From Halocaridina rubra (taxonomy: Eukaryota > Arthropoda > Malacostraca > Decapoda > Atyidae): a stretch of 64,000 nt of DNA. The stretch is taken from NCBI GenBank assembly GCA_037179515.1, contig JAXCGZ010002371.1, positions 1 through 64,000 on the forward strand, read 5' to 3'. Shown here one piece after another: positions 44,349 through 57,423 of the stretch. The notes beneath the pieces are model-generated. The model did no database searches and was not told where the DNA came from. It saw only the letters and a list, made by a program, of their open reading frames with translations. Within the stretch, counting starts at the first letter, position 1; every line of letters begins with the position of its first letter. The position numbers and the translations under genes are program-made.

Positions 44349-45440
44349 GTGTGATTACCTAATTGTGATTACCTAATTATGTTTACGGGAAAGAGCCCAA
44401 AGCTCGTATCTGCCTGTCTCCTGATTGGTTCCATTTTATACTTAGTGATACTTATCATTCCTGTCCTTAAAACTATGGATTGAGATAGCATTAACTACCT
44501 CCTCGCTTAGCGAATTCCAATTATCAACTACTCTTACACTGAAAAAGTATTTCCTTACATCCTGCAAAAGTTTTCTTACCAAGCTTCAAACTATGACCTG
44601 TAGTTCTAGAGCCAGCCATATCAAAATATCGATCCCTATCCACTCTATCACAACCATGAAGGAATTTAAAGAATGTCACCATATCCCCCCTCAATCTTCT
44701 TGCTTTGAGTGATGGTAAGTCTAATTCCCTCAGCCTCTCATCATAACTGAGATTACGTATTTCTGGCACCAGTTTCGTGGCATGTCTTTGAACTTTTTCA
44801 AGCTTAGCTATGTGCTTTCTCAAGTGCGGATTCCAAAAGGGGGCTGCATAATCGAGTTTTCGCCTCAGGTTACATAAATATTTCTGAACATTTCCTTTTC
44901 CATGTGCCTGAAGGCTACCCTTACATTTCATAAGAATGCATATGCTGCCGTTACTATGCCATTTATATGTATTACTGGAGACAAATTTTCCATTATGTTT
45001 ACTCCTAAATATCTCTCATTTCCCGTCTCTTGAAGTTGTACTCCAGCCACCAAGTAGTCAAGCTTGGGCCTTCTTGCACTTGTACCAGTTCTCATTACCT
45101 TACATTTTGAGGTACTGAATTTCATTAGCCACTTTTCTGACCACTCATGCAGATTATTTAGATCTTCCTGAAGTTCTCTAACAATGTTCTCGTTTCCTAC
45201 TTACTTCACAATATTCGCATAATCTGCAAACATATTCATGAATGAATTTACAGACTCTGGTAGGTCATTTACATATACAAGGAACAAAAGTGGCCCTAAA
45301 ACTGAACCCTGTGGAACTCCACTACTAACTCTTCTCCATTCAGACACTGAGTGTCTTACTCTGATCCTCTATTCCGTTCCTTCTAAGTAAGTTTTTATCC
45401 TTTCCAAAACATTTCCACCTATTCTAGCCATTGCTTGCAG

Positions 45441-46184
45441 CTACCTAATAAGTCTCCCATGTGGAACAGTGTCAAGCGCTTTCTGGAAGTCTAGAAATAT
45501 GCAATCTGTCCAGTCCTCTCTTTCCTGTATGATTTGGCTTACCTCATCATAAAATTCTAATAAGTTTGTTACTGTTGATCTACCTTCTCTGAAGCCATGT
45601 TGCCTCACTGACAAAAAGGTGAAGGATTCCAAGTGAAGAGAGATATGTTTCCTTAGTAATTTCTCCATAACTTTGCAAACTATGCTGGTCAAGGAAACTG
45701 GGCTATAGTTCAGAGCCGTATCCCTCCTTCCCTTTTTGAAGATAGATATCATGTTTGCTTGTTTCCAGCATCTTGGAATCTCCCCTGACTCCAGTGACTT
45801 TTTAAATATGATACTACGTGCCACTGATATTGAGTGTGCGTATTTTTTAAGTACATGAGGGGATATGTCATCAGGATCTGTAGCTTTATGAACATCTAAC
45901 TCCATCAGCGCTTTGCATACCTCTGTGGATGTAAGGTTGATGTTCTCTAATACCGGCCCTTGAGCTTCTATCTCTGCAATCTGAGGGGGTGGGGTATTTT
46001 CTACTGTAAATACTGACTGAAACTCCTTGTTCAATTCTTTGCAGATCTCTTCACACATCTCAGTGATGCTTCCATCCGCTCTCTTTAGCCTTAAAACCTG
46101 TTCTTTTACCTTCAGTTTTCCTCTGATAAAAGCTGTGGAAAAGCTTGGGATTTTCTTTAGCCTTCCTGGTGATGTCCCTCTCAT
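45441..46184 (-). pseudogene. LINE-A RT N-terminal half (A12)
   Basis: A 247-codon frame from FIRGKLKVKEQVLRLKRADG through ATDPDDISPHVLKKYAH, NYSPVSLTSIVCKVMEKLLR and HGFREGRSTVTNLLEFYDEV to motif A (CIFLDFQKALDTVPHGRLIR), where the second Phe of QKAFD has become Leu. It stops at 45,441. Confidence 0.72.
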
Positions 46185-47157
46185 AGTCTTTCTCTGCCTC
46201 TCTTCTTTTACTTAGGTAGTCATTTCTTGCTCTTTTGTAGGTTTGCCAGGCATTTAGGTTTTCTCTCCTCTTATACCTTTTCCAGCATATGTCTCTCCAC
46301 TCCTTAGCTCTCTTACACTCATTATCGAACCATTTCTTTCTGGCATGAATTACACCTACTTTGGTGACAGGTATGCAGCAATCTACTATCTTCCCATATT
46401 TCTCACAAAAGGTGTCATATATTTCTTGTACATATGTGTTGTAAAATAAGGTTCTCCAGTCAATAACTGCAAAAAGCTCATTCATTTTGATGTAATCTCC
46501 TTTCGGATAGTTCCTCCTCATGTCCTCAGTGCCTCTACTCTCAGGCAGAATATTTTTAATGATATACTCCATCAACAACACACAGTGGTCACTCTTTCCA
46601 ATTGGTGGTTCATACTCAATTTTTTCAATAACTAACACATTTTCAGTGAATACTAGATCAAGTAGTGATGGCTCATCCCCACCCCTGGCCCTCGTTTGTT
46701 CCATTACATGTTGGTGTAGGAAATTCCCTTGTACACAATCTAGGAATCTTGCCCCGAATGAGTCCTCACCACTGTGTAGGTCAAGATTTATCCAATCTAT
46801 CTCTTTATGATTAAAATCTCCCATAATCAAAATCCTACATTTTCTCACCCGTGCCATGTTAACAACTGAGTTTATGACTTCAATAGTACCTATATGACTT
46901 TCCTCATAAACTTCTAGCCTATTCTGGTTCCTTGGTGAGTTATATACAACTGTTATTATAATGCTCTCTGACCCAGTATTTATGCGAGCAACAAGAAATT
47001 CCTTGAACTCACTTTCTATAGCCAAGTTTATTTCTTCACCTTGAATCCTTTCACTTATGAGCAGTGCTATCCCTCCACCAGCCCTCTCAGATCTTTCAAA
47101 CCTTAATATTCTGAAGCCCTTAGGAAAAACTGTGACACTGTTTCTGTCCTCACTCAA
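46060..47157 (-). pseudogene. LINE-A endonuclease and linker (A12)
   Basis: A 365-codon frame: SVTVFPKGFRILRFERSERA, GGGIALLISERI, VVYNSPR, ILIMGDFNHKEIDW, LLDLVFTENVLVIEK and IGKSDHCVLLMEYI. The N-terminal catalytic Asn and Glu motifs (TNADG, TETKL) lie upstream in part and out of frame. It shifts frame within the linker near 46,130 (one extra A in the run before GCTTTTATC on the sense strand). Confidence 0.75.
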
Positions 47158-47249
47158 CTTAGTCTCTGTAATTGCTACTATATCTGCCTTACTGTTGTGA
47201 ATCCTATCTTTTAATTCTACTGCCTTACCAACTATTCCATCAGCATTTA

Positions 47250-49728
47250 TGTGATTACCTAATTGTGATTACCTAATTGTGTTTACGGGAAAGAGCCCAA
47301 AGCTCGTATCTTCCCTTCTCCTGATCGCTTCCATTTTATACTTAGTGATACTTATCATACCTGTCCTTAAAACTATGGATTGAGATAGCATTAACTACCT
47401 CCTCGCTTAGCCAATTCCAATTATCAACTACTCTTACACTGAAAAAGTATTTCCTTACATCCTGCAAAGAAATTTTCTTACGAAGCTTCAAACTATGACC
47501 TCTAGTTCTATAGCCAGCCATATCAAAATATCGATCCCTATCCACTCTATCATAACCATGAAGGAATTTAAAGACTGTCACCATATCCCCCTTCAATCTT
47601 CTAGCTTCGAGTGATGGTAAGTCTAATTCCCTCAGCCTCTCATCATAACTGAGATTGCGTATTTCTGGCACCAGTTTCGTGGCATGTCTTTGAGCTTTTT
47701 CAAGCTTAGCTATGTGCTTTTTCAAGTGCGGATTCCAAAAGGGGGCTGCATATTCGAGTTTTGGCCTCACATAGGTTACATAAATATTTCTGAACATTTC
47801 CTTGTCCATGTGCCTGAAGGCTACCCTTACATTTCATAAGAATGCATATGCTGCCCTTACTATGCCATTTATATGTATTTCTGGAGACAAATCTGCCAGT
47901 ATGTTTACTCCTAGATCTCTCTCATTTTCTGTCTCTTGAAGTTGTACTCCAGCCACCGAGTAGTCAAGCTTGGGCCTTCTTGCACTTGTACCCATTCTCA
48001 TTATCTTACATTTTGAAGTATTGAATTTCATTAGCCACTTTTCTGACCACTCATGCAGATTATTTAGATCCTCCTGAAGTTCTCTACCATTGTTCTCGTT
48101 TTTTACTTTCTTCACAATCTTTGCATCATCTGCAAACATATTCATGAATGAATTTACAGACTCTGGTAGGTCATTTACATATACAAGGAACAAAAGTGGC
48201 CCTAAAACTGAACCCTGTGGAACTCCACTACTAACTCTTCTACATTCAGACACTGAGTGTCTTACTCTAACCCTCTGTTCCCTTCCTTCTAAGTAAGTTT
48301 TTATCCATTCCAAAACATTTCCACCTATGCTAGCCATTGATTGCAGCTTCCTAATAAGTCTCCCATGTGGAACAGTGTCAAACTCTTTCTGGAAGTCTAG
48401 GAATATGCAATCTGCCCAGCCCTCTCTTTCCTGTAAGATTTGGCTTACCTCATCATAAAATTCTAATAAGTTTGTTACTGTTGATCTACCTTCTCTGAAG
48501 CCATGTTGCCTCACTGACAAAAAGTTGAAGGATTCCAAGTGAAGAGAGATATGTTTCCTTAGTAGTTTCTCCATAACTTTGCAAACTATGCTGGTCAAGG
48601 AAACTGGTCTATAGTTCAGAGCCGTATACCTCCTTCCCATTTTGAAGATAGGTATCACATTTGCTTGTTTCCAGCATCTTGGAATCTCCCCCGACTCCAG
48701 TGACTCCTTAAATATGATACTTAGTGCCACTGATATTGTGTTTGCGCATTTTTTAAGCACATGAGGGAATAAGTCATCAGGACCTATAGCTTTATGAACA
48801 TCTAAATCCATCAGCGCTTTGCATACCTCTGTGGCTGTAAGGTTGATGTTCTCTAATACCGGCCCTTGAGCTTCTATCACTGCAATCTGAGGGGGTGGGG
48901 TATTTTCTACTGTAAATACTGACTGAAACTCCTTGTTCAATTCTTTGCAGATCTCTTCATCCATCTCAGTGATGCTTCCATCCGCTCTCTCTGTCATTAT
49001 CTTCTTTATCTCCCTTTTGTCTGGAAGAACTCTAAAATGAAAATTTTTCTTTTCTTCTTAATTTCTTTCCTCATTTAACCTTCTTGCCTCTTGCAATAAT
49101 TTTTTTATCTTTCCCATCTCTTATTGTGTTCTGTATCGTCTAATGAACATTTCTTTGAATTCTTGCAGGTCTTTTAGACTTTTTTTCTGAACAATATTTC
49201 CCTACATGTTTCCCCTCTCTCAAAGGTTACTTTCGTTGGTCTCGGCTCTCCTTCCCTCGATATTTGCCTAGTTGGTGAATGTTTACAATATCCTCAGGAC
49301 CACAAACTACTCCAAGCTTTATTATCAGGTCTACAACACTAGCTTTATTTTCTTCGAGTCTCCCCTGCCAAGTTGGCTCCTGAGATTCGCTTATGCCTGA
49401 GATTACCACTGTCTTCTCTTTATCAAGTGCCTGTTTAATCAGTGGATTTGCCCTTTCCATCACAACGTCTTTCATTTTTTTTATTACTGTCTCTTTATAG
49501 TCAACTGTTTGTATGTTTTCCAGTGCCACCACATTTAAAGCCTCTTTAACTGCCACATTCCCCTTTAGTGCATCAGCAAAGGAAGTTTTCATGACATCAT
49601 GTTCCATATTCAGCTCTTGGAATTCTTTTCTAAACTGTTCAATGTTTTCCTTAATCTGGACATTCCAAGCTGCGATCTCGTCTCTCTCAGAAGAGAGCAG
49701 TGAACTAACATCTAATTCACTTAGGTTG
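47250..49728 (-). mobile_element. LINE-A copy A13, 5'-truncated with an internal deletion
   Basis: Two tail units, stem-loop, C-terminal domain (47,809-47,342), shared TGA (47,834-47,836) and RT (48,997-47,834, 387 codons with all motifs). At 48,990/48,991 the sequence jumps from the linker start to the ORF1 end, removing about 1.2 kb including the whole endonuclease. ORF1 remains at 49,607-49,227. The 5' end (TTAGGTTG) abuts the tail of A14. Confidence 0.9.
47834..48997 (-). pseudogene. LINE-A reverse transcriptase without endonuclease (A13)
   Basis: A 387-codon frame starting at the deletion junction (MTERADGSITEMDEEICKEL). RT motifs: FLDFQKEFDTVPHGRLI (QKAFD changed to QKEFD), [32 protein letters not shown]. 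Ends at the shared TGA. An RT lacking its endonuclease could not carry out ordinary target priming. Confidence 0.78.
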
Positions 49729-51224
<1,496 letters not shown>

Positions 51225-54027
51225 CAGTATTTCTTAACCTGGGGTACTAGCATCCCTTGGGGGTGCTGAAATCCATTTTAGGGGGTGCTGGGAAATACAT
51301 ACATGGCAGTAAAATGTCAATTGTTCATAGCATGGGGTGACCATTATTGAAGGGAAATTTTTTTGACAAATGTCATGATGTATTTTTTTTTTTATTTCAT
51401 AAACTTTAAGCTTTTTCTCAACTGTTTTAATGCATTTTAGTATGGTGATGAAAACCGCTAAATTTGTACGAGCATTCCACATTCGTAGGAAGTCAGCACC
51501 ACAAAGCTTTGTGGTACACATTTGGTACATGTGCTGATGTCTGATGTAAAATGGTGAGACCACACCTCTCTTGGTAGGAGTTGCATAGTAGCAGTGCAGC
51601 AGTACAGTCTGTATCTTTTGAATTATGCATTAGTTTCAAGTTCTAGCAATACTGGTAATACTATTGGAAGATATGTTCTTCCTCATTTGCTCTTAACTCA
51701 CCCACAGAATATCTCTCTCTCTTCAGTGTATCATATTATTTTTCATAATGTAATGGGCCTGGAAAATGTTTGAGCCTACCCTGATTAAAACTTTCAGCTG
51801 TTTTTATTAAAAGTATCATTGGCTGGCTAAAAACTGCACATATATCAATGCCTACACATTTGAAATTGTAGTAAGAGTATGCTCGTGTATGTCTCTTTCT
51901 CTGTTATTATCTCTCATAGGTAGTTGCATAATTTTTTGAAGTTATTTTTTTTATGAGAACATTACCTAAAGTCAAAACACTAATTGACTAAATTCTGAAG
52001 ATCAAATTTATGATTTTGATTGGTGCTTTTTTGCCACCAGCCTCTTTGTTTTGTCCTCAGGTTTATGTGATTCTGAAATGCCAAACCATGGAAATGGAGC
52101 GACGAATAGGTCACGTATGGCTTCTTTGCACTCCTGGAAGATTGTGGAGACCAGACCTGGCACAATGCATGATTTGCCATTTCATTAACTGCAACCCTAA
52201 TTTGAAGACTGCTAAACTCCAAGAACACTGGGCAAACCATCTTGTTGCTGAATATGAATATTCTCTCGAGACTCTGTAGGCTAAGAGGCCTAGATCTGAC
52301 CTGAAAGGTACATTTCCCCAACTTGGATGCAAGCCAGTGAAGAGACCACTTTGCATGCAGCTTCGTAAAAGCTGATTAAGCCATGCACCATTCGGATGGT
52401 AGAACTGCTCCAGGGAACAGAGGCAGCCAAGAAGATGAATGAAATGCCTCTGTCCAATGATGTCAACGCAGGGAGAGTTACAAATAGGAGCTGTGACATC
52501 TTGGACCAGATTGTTCAGGACATTAAGGACAGTCCCATCTGCATTAGTCTGCAGTTTGATGAATCGACAAATGCTTCCCACATGAGTCAGTTGATTGTGT
52601 ATACCTGGTACATCAAGGATGGTGAACTTAAAAAGATGAATTTCTTTTCTGCAAGGCTTTGTAACAATGACAAAAAAGCAGCAGATATAGCCTAATTCTT
52701 GAACGAGTTCTTTGAGAAGCATCAGATCACGTGGGAGAAAGTAGGGTCAGTCTGCACAGATGGTGCCCCAGCCATGATAGGGAATAGGTCTGGCTTTGCT
52801 GCTCAGTTAAAGGAGCACTGAGATCTCCATCACCATGCTTTGGGAGCAAGGACGTTGTTGCTTCGCCTCAAAGAAGTTTTGTCTATCTGTGTTCATGCTA
52901 TGAATTTCATCCTGGATCGTCCTTTAATCCACAGTGTTCAAGTTGCAATGTGTGGATATGGGAAGTGAACACCAAGCTGCTCTCTTCCACACAAAAGTGT
53001 GGTGGCTCTCCCATGGGAAAATTCTGACCTGTATTGCAGAGCTTAATGTTGATATTGCAATATTTCTTTGAAAGTATCAGAGTATCTTCGCTGAAAAATT
53101 CGAGGACGAATCATTCATCCTTTCTCTCTACTATCTGGTAGATATTTTCAGCCATTTGAATGACCTCAACTTGAACACACAAGGCATGTTTGCTAGTAAT
53201 ATTGTTTGTACAGAGAAGGAAGAAGCCTTCAAGAAAAATCTTTCACTCTGGAAGTATCGAATAGTGTGGGAAGCTTTCCTATCCTAGAAGAGAAATTTGG
53301 GGATAAGACAATCAGCCCCATGCTTGTAGAAAATATTGTTGCTCACCCCTCGCACCTTTAGACCACCATGGCAAAGTACTTGCCAAGGATCATACATTTC
53401 CAGAATGGATTCACCAGCCCTTCCTGGCAGACATAAGTGATGCTGACAACCTGAAGGAGCTTATTGATCTGCAGGTGGACCAGGGTTTGTCAGACAAAAT
53501 TCCACACATTACTGCTGTCTGGTTTTTGGTATGCTCAGTTGGTAGCATACTCTAGACTGGCGAGGCAGCACTGGAGATGATCATTCCATTTTCAACTACT
53601 TACCTGTAGAAGGCATTCTCCACCATACTTCTGATAAAAAAAAAACTGTCTGGAATCTCCTTCAAGATGAGCTGCTCCCTGATATGAGGGTGGCTCTGGC
53701 CAACACAAAGCCTTGATTTGAGAAACTGGTTGCACATAGGGAACAATAAAAATCGCATTGATGAGTGTATGTTGATTATCCCGCTGTGTATGTTTAATTT
53801 TATCCATGTTCTTTTCTTTTCTCGGTTTTTCTTATTGTTTTTTCCAATAGTGTTGGAATTCTGAATGTTTTTGTTTTGAGTACAAACAAAATAAATAATC
53901 AAGCAGTACTGCACTTCACTTTACTTGATCCTTGTAATAACCAGATGTTAGCCAGAGTTAGGGGGTGATGGACTGCCTATAGCTGACTACATGGGGTGCT
54001 GAGGGGAGAAAAGGTTAAGAAATGCTG
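51225..54027 (+). mobile_element. hAT-type DNA transposon (ZBED family), inactive
   Basis: Terminal inverted repeats of 16 bp with one mismatch: CAGTATTTCTTAACCT at 51,225-51,240 and, as reverse complement, CAGCATTTCTTAACCT at 54,012-54,027. The motif CAG-N-NTTCTNAACC is typical of hAT ends. The interior carries a decayed transposase related to ZBED5/SCAND3-like proteins. The flanks share TCCT but no clean 8-bp duplication was found (ATCCTGCA left, TCCTAGAG right). About 850 bp before the transposase is noncoding. Confidence 0.82.
52080..53740 (+). pseudogene. hAT transposase, ZBED5-like
   Basis: hAT transposases cut and paste the element. Visible in order: a BED-type zinc finger (AQCMICHFINCNPNLKTAKL then QEHWANHL, C-x2-C...H-x3-H, 52,159-52,242); LQFDESTNASHMSQLIVYTW with the first catalytic Asp (52,549-52,608); VGSVCTDGAPAMIGNRSGFA with the second (52,744-52,803); LNEF/NFILDRPLIHSV-type middle; and the C-terminal dimerisation segment ALEMIIPFSTTYL (53,568-53,606) with VALANTKP-like coding near 53,690. 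At least ten stops or shifts. Only 52,396-52,695 is open over 99 codons. Confidence 0.75.
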
Positions 54028-54614
54028 TCCTAGAGAAAAAGAAGAGTAAAACCATGCAGCATGTTGATAGTCAATGATAAGAGCTAAACCATCAAAGTCA
54101 AAGCATCTGTAGTCTCATTGGTTTTCTCCAACAAACACATTGATGTCAACTATCCGGAATTTTTTTTGGGTATTCTTTATATAAGCATGCATTAAAGTTA
54201 TTTCACACCACATATTTATTTAAAAAGTTAATTTGTTCTACCACACAGCTTTTACTGTGCTGTCAAAGTTATAGGGTTGCTTCTACAAGGTTACAGAGGG
54301 TCAAGCTCATTTTTAAAGGGCATACAAGGAGTGTACAAGTGAAGAATAGGTGGGATAGCAGGAAGAAGCAGAGGGCATTTTGTAAGGAGACAATAAAATG
54401 GGAGAGTTAACAAAGGAAGTCTAAGCAATAGGATTCAAGCTGATGTGGCTAAGAGAACTTGCAGTCCTTTGAGGAACTGGAGTTCTCATATGTCACAAAC
54501 TGGGTGAACATATGAGGGACTTGGAGTGAGTGGTGGAATGAGAAAAAAATGACACAGGGAGAAAGAGATCTAAAATGAAAAGCACAAGGGTCAGTCAAGT
54601 TAAAGTTTAAAGAA
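54028..54614. other. Unassigned stretch downstream of the hAT element
   Basis: No coding region was recognised. It lies beyond the probable poly-A site of the minus-strand gene that follows. Confidence 0.35.
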
Positions 54615-54633
54615 TTTATTAAAGAAGTCTTTC

Positions 54634-54639
54634 TTTATT
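54634..54639 (-). terminator. Candidate poly-A signal of the minus-strand gene
   Basis: AATAAA on the minus strand, about 495 nt after the stop codon at 55,134. A second AATAAA lies at 54,615-54,620. This spacing suits a 3' UTR; the interval has no other recognised feature. Confidence 0.4.
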
Positions 54640-55133
54640 AAAATAAATTTTTACATAAATATACAAAATATATACACAATAGCCTCCAAATATGTTGAGA
54701 CAAACATAAGTATATCAACAAAATGTTATCACATATGGAAGCCATCAAATCTTTGGCAGATAAAACATCTTGGTTGTTTTTTTTTCTTTCTTTTCTGGCA
54801 GCCAATTTGGTTACATCAATAACACATTTCACAACATCAATCATTTTTCTGATCATATAAGTAGAGTTTTATGACTTAGAATGGTTTTAGGTAATTAAAT
54901 AGATTTAAATTTCAATGATAATCATAGTTTGGTCTGCACAACTTCAGTTCAGAGCAATATACAGCATGATGTTAAAGCACTATTACAATCACTGCCTGTG
55001 CCTTTCAACTTCTTTATAACACAGCTTATTTTTCATTGTACATGTAGTATAAAATAGTATTACTGTACATAATAATATGAATCTGAAATACTTTTCATAT
55101 TCAAAATATTCGGGCACAGCTTTGCACCATATT

Positions 55134-55895
55134 TTATACAAATGAAATATGACGTCTTTTCTTAACACTTCGGACAGTTCCGTGTGGAAGAGTAGCAGTT
55201 GCACGAGATATAGTGTGGTGTGGATAATCTATAGAGCCTGCAACAGTTGCAATACCTGCTGTAGACTGGTATTCAGGGGGTGGGGGTAGGTATCGAAAGG
55301 ATGAGAAATGTGTTGGGAGATATCTGCGTGGTCCAGGACCTGGAACAGTTCTTGGCCTGAATCCTCCATCTTCATCACTGCTGTAACCATTAGAGGGATT
55401 TACACCATGTCCTGGGTGAATTGAAATAACGGTTGGCCCGGGGATTCCCAGTGGCTGTTGATGACAATTGTTAGGAGGGGGAGGGGGAGGAGGAGGGTGC
55501 GTTAAAACAGAATTATTTTTGTTGACCGCAATGGATGCTGATGCACCATCTAACACAGGAGGTGGAGGAGGAGGAACTTCTGCTGAGGATGCAGAAGCAC
55601 CACCATCTGTTGTAGAGTTACTAGTTGTTTCTGATAAATCACGATACTTAAAGTCTTCATGAGCAGGGTCATCTGATGGTTTAGATGATGATGTTGACGA
55701 TGATGATGCACAAGTTTCTCTCATGATGGAACCATTTGTTAATACTCCAAAACGAACAGGACTTGAATATTTCAAGGAAGCTCTGGGTCTACACTCAACC
55801 AAAGGAGCTTCTGTGGCTGTTGCTGGGTTATCTCCATTTTCTCCTCCAAAATCATTTGAGCCAAATTTTGATAAGGAGTTTACCCATTCCTGTAC
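55134..55895 (-). CDS. Last coding exon of an unidentified host gene with a Pro-rich tail and PDZ ligand
   Basis: The frame is open from a good acceptor (TTTCTATTTGTAG, ending at 55,896) to TAA at 55,134-55,136: 762 bases, phase 0, 253 residues. It begins VQEWVNSLSKFGSNDFGGEN. It then shows a Ser-rich stretch, two polyproline runs (EVPPPPPPVLDG and THPPPPPPPPNN, candidate SH3, EVH1 or profilin ligands), LPPPPEYQS (a PPxY motif for WW domains) and the basic C terminus SVKKRRHISFV. The last four residues fit a class I PDZ ligand (S/T-x-hydrophobic). This looks like the cytoplasmic tail of a membrane or scaffold protein, but no transmembrane segment is visible and I do not recognise the gene. 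Base composition is clearly less AT-rich than its surroundings. Confidence 0.7.
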   Translation of the reverse strand, partial: VQEWVNSLSKFGSNDFGGENGDNPATATEAPLVECRPRASLKYSSPVRFGVLTNGSIMRETCASSSSTSSSKPSDDPAHEDFKYRDLSETTSNSTTDGGASASSAEVPPPPPPVLDGASASIAVNKNNSVLTHPPPPPPPPNNCHQQPLGIPGPTVISIHPGHGVNPSNGYSSDEDGGFRPRTVPGPGPRRYLPTHFSSFRYLPPPPEYQSTAGIATVAGSIDYPHHTISRATATLPHGTVRSVKKRRHISFV

Positions 55896-56439
55896 CTACA
55901 AATAGAAAATATTTACTATTCAGCAGTTAATAAATTTCCCCACTTCTGATTTAGAAGCAAGTATATTTTAAATATTCTGGAATGCTCATGATATAGTAAT
56001 TTTGAATTTGTCTTCTGTAAGGCAATTTTAGAGACAACTTATTTCTTTTTTTGTTTTTCAGAGAAGCAAATATCTCCCAAAGATTCCTCCAGAAGCTCCT
56101 GCAGGACCAATAACACAAAATATGAAGTTCAGTATAGAAAGCAGGAGACCAAAACCAATTAAAATTCTTAAATAATAGAAAATAACAACAATAGAAAATA
56201 ATAACAACAACTGCAGAGTGAAAATAACCATGCAAGGAACAGATGCAATAACAGGTACTGTCTAGGAATCTTAATTTTACACCAGACCAGCTCCAAGACA
56301 TGCACTTAACCCAATTTCCAATCTACAAACTCTAATTCAACTGGGCATTGATACTAGCAGCAAACAGATGATGGAATTTCAATAAGCAGGCCCTGTCCTT
56401 GCAGGCCCTGTCCTCTCAGGGCATTAGAACTGGGGAAAG
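55896..56439 (-). other. Intron start of the unidentified host gene
   Basis: No upstream minus-strand exon was found here. On the plus strand, after TTTTTTTGTTTTTCAG (ends 56,060), a 38-codon frame to a TAA at about 56,175 reads RSKYLPKIPPEAPAGPIT and ends RRPKPIKILK. It resembles a short terminal exon of a plus-strand gene, but there is no second line of support. Confidence 0.35.
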
Positions 56440-57422
56440 GCTTCAGTCATGTAAAAATAAATTTCCACACCGAGAAATCATTCTCTTGTGATCATTTCTC
56501 GAAGACTCCATCCAGCTGGAGACACATTAAAGGTACAGTTTCTCTACCTCGTGCAGAAACTCTACCAATTTCTAAACACTGTTAACATGAAACACTACAC
56601 AACTACTCTGAGCTGCTTGCAATACTCCCTACATCCTCCTTGACATCATCCCATATTTCTCCCACACCCCATATCCCAAATCACCCATCCTTTCAACATC
56701 ATCAACATCCCCAATACGCAAATCCTTACATAAGCCATAATTACGACCTTCTCCTACTGCCTCTCCTCACCTACACCCCCACCTCACCAATCTCTCCTGC
56801 AGCAGCATCAAACCCACCACACACACATCAACATTCCACAATATTATATAGATGGTATAATTACCAAAAACAAGAACTCACACACACTCCATCAAACAAC
56901 ACAATATACACACTGCCTCTTACAGAATACAAAACTACACACAACATAAAACACCCACACTTTGTAACTTCACCACCATTTGACAAGCACAGCTGACATG
57001 GTGATGGGATCACCCCCCTGGCACAAAAACCCCTAACTTCACTGATACCAGTTCATACAAAATCCCTCCTTACCCCTTATTACACTGCCATAGGTGTACA
57101 GACAATTGGCAATCCGTCACACATAGCAATCACAGAGACCTGTACATACATCCTCCCTCAAACATCCCCCCACAGTATCTAATAACTACACCCCACAATC
57201 ACAGTATGTTACCAATGCTCCAAATATTATCCTAGGTGGTGACCTCAGTGCTAGGACAGCAAGTTGGTTTGTCGACAAATCTTAAAACGGACAGTAAACT
57301 TTTTCATTCTAAACAAAATTCATCAACACAGATTCCCCACCAAGCCCACTCCTACCATAATCTCCAAACATCACCATATCTTTACATACTCTCGCCCCTT
57401 CAACATCATGGTGGGTAGTGAA
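56440..57422 (+). mobile_element. LINE-D segment X1: endonuclease region (+)
   Basis: Degenerate start of a non-LTR element's endonuclease. Across frames it shows a counterpart of the N-terminal motif (IIQYYIDGIITKNKNSHT-like, 56,838-56,888), GGDLSARTASWFVDK (57,236-57,282, equivalent to the GDFN motif) and HTLAPSTSW at the end. It matches X2 (62,071-63,166) in parallel and X1' (57,424-58,280) in reverse. Clade (jockey/I group) is tentative. Confidence 0.6.
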
Positions 57423-57423
57423 A

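Larger units (their letters stand above)
44349..47249 (-). mobile_element. LINE-A copy A12, 5'-truncated at the ORF2 start
   Basis: Two tail units and a stem-loop at the left. It covers the C-terminal domain (44,931-44,524), shared TGA (44,928-44,930), RT in broken frames and endonuclease with linker (47,157-46,060). It ends at CAGCATTT, equivalent to the first codons of the endonuclease. It is more diverged than A9, A11 and A13. Confidence 0.9.

Noticed and set aside
55468..55662. Plus-strand Gly-rich 64-codon frame
   Set aside because: It is the antisense of the polyproline runs of the host exon.
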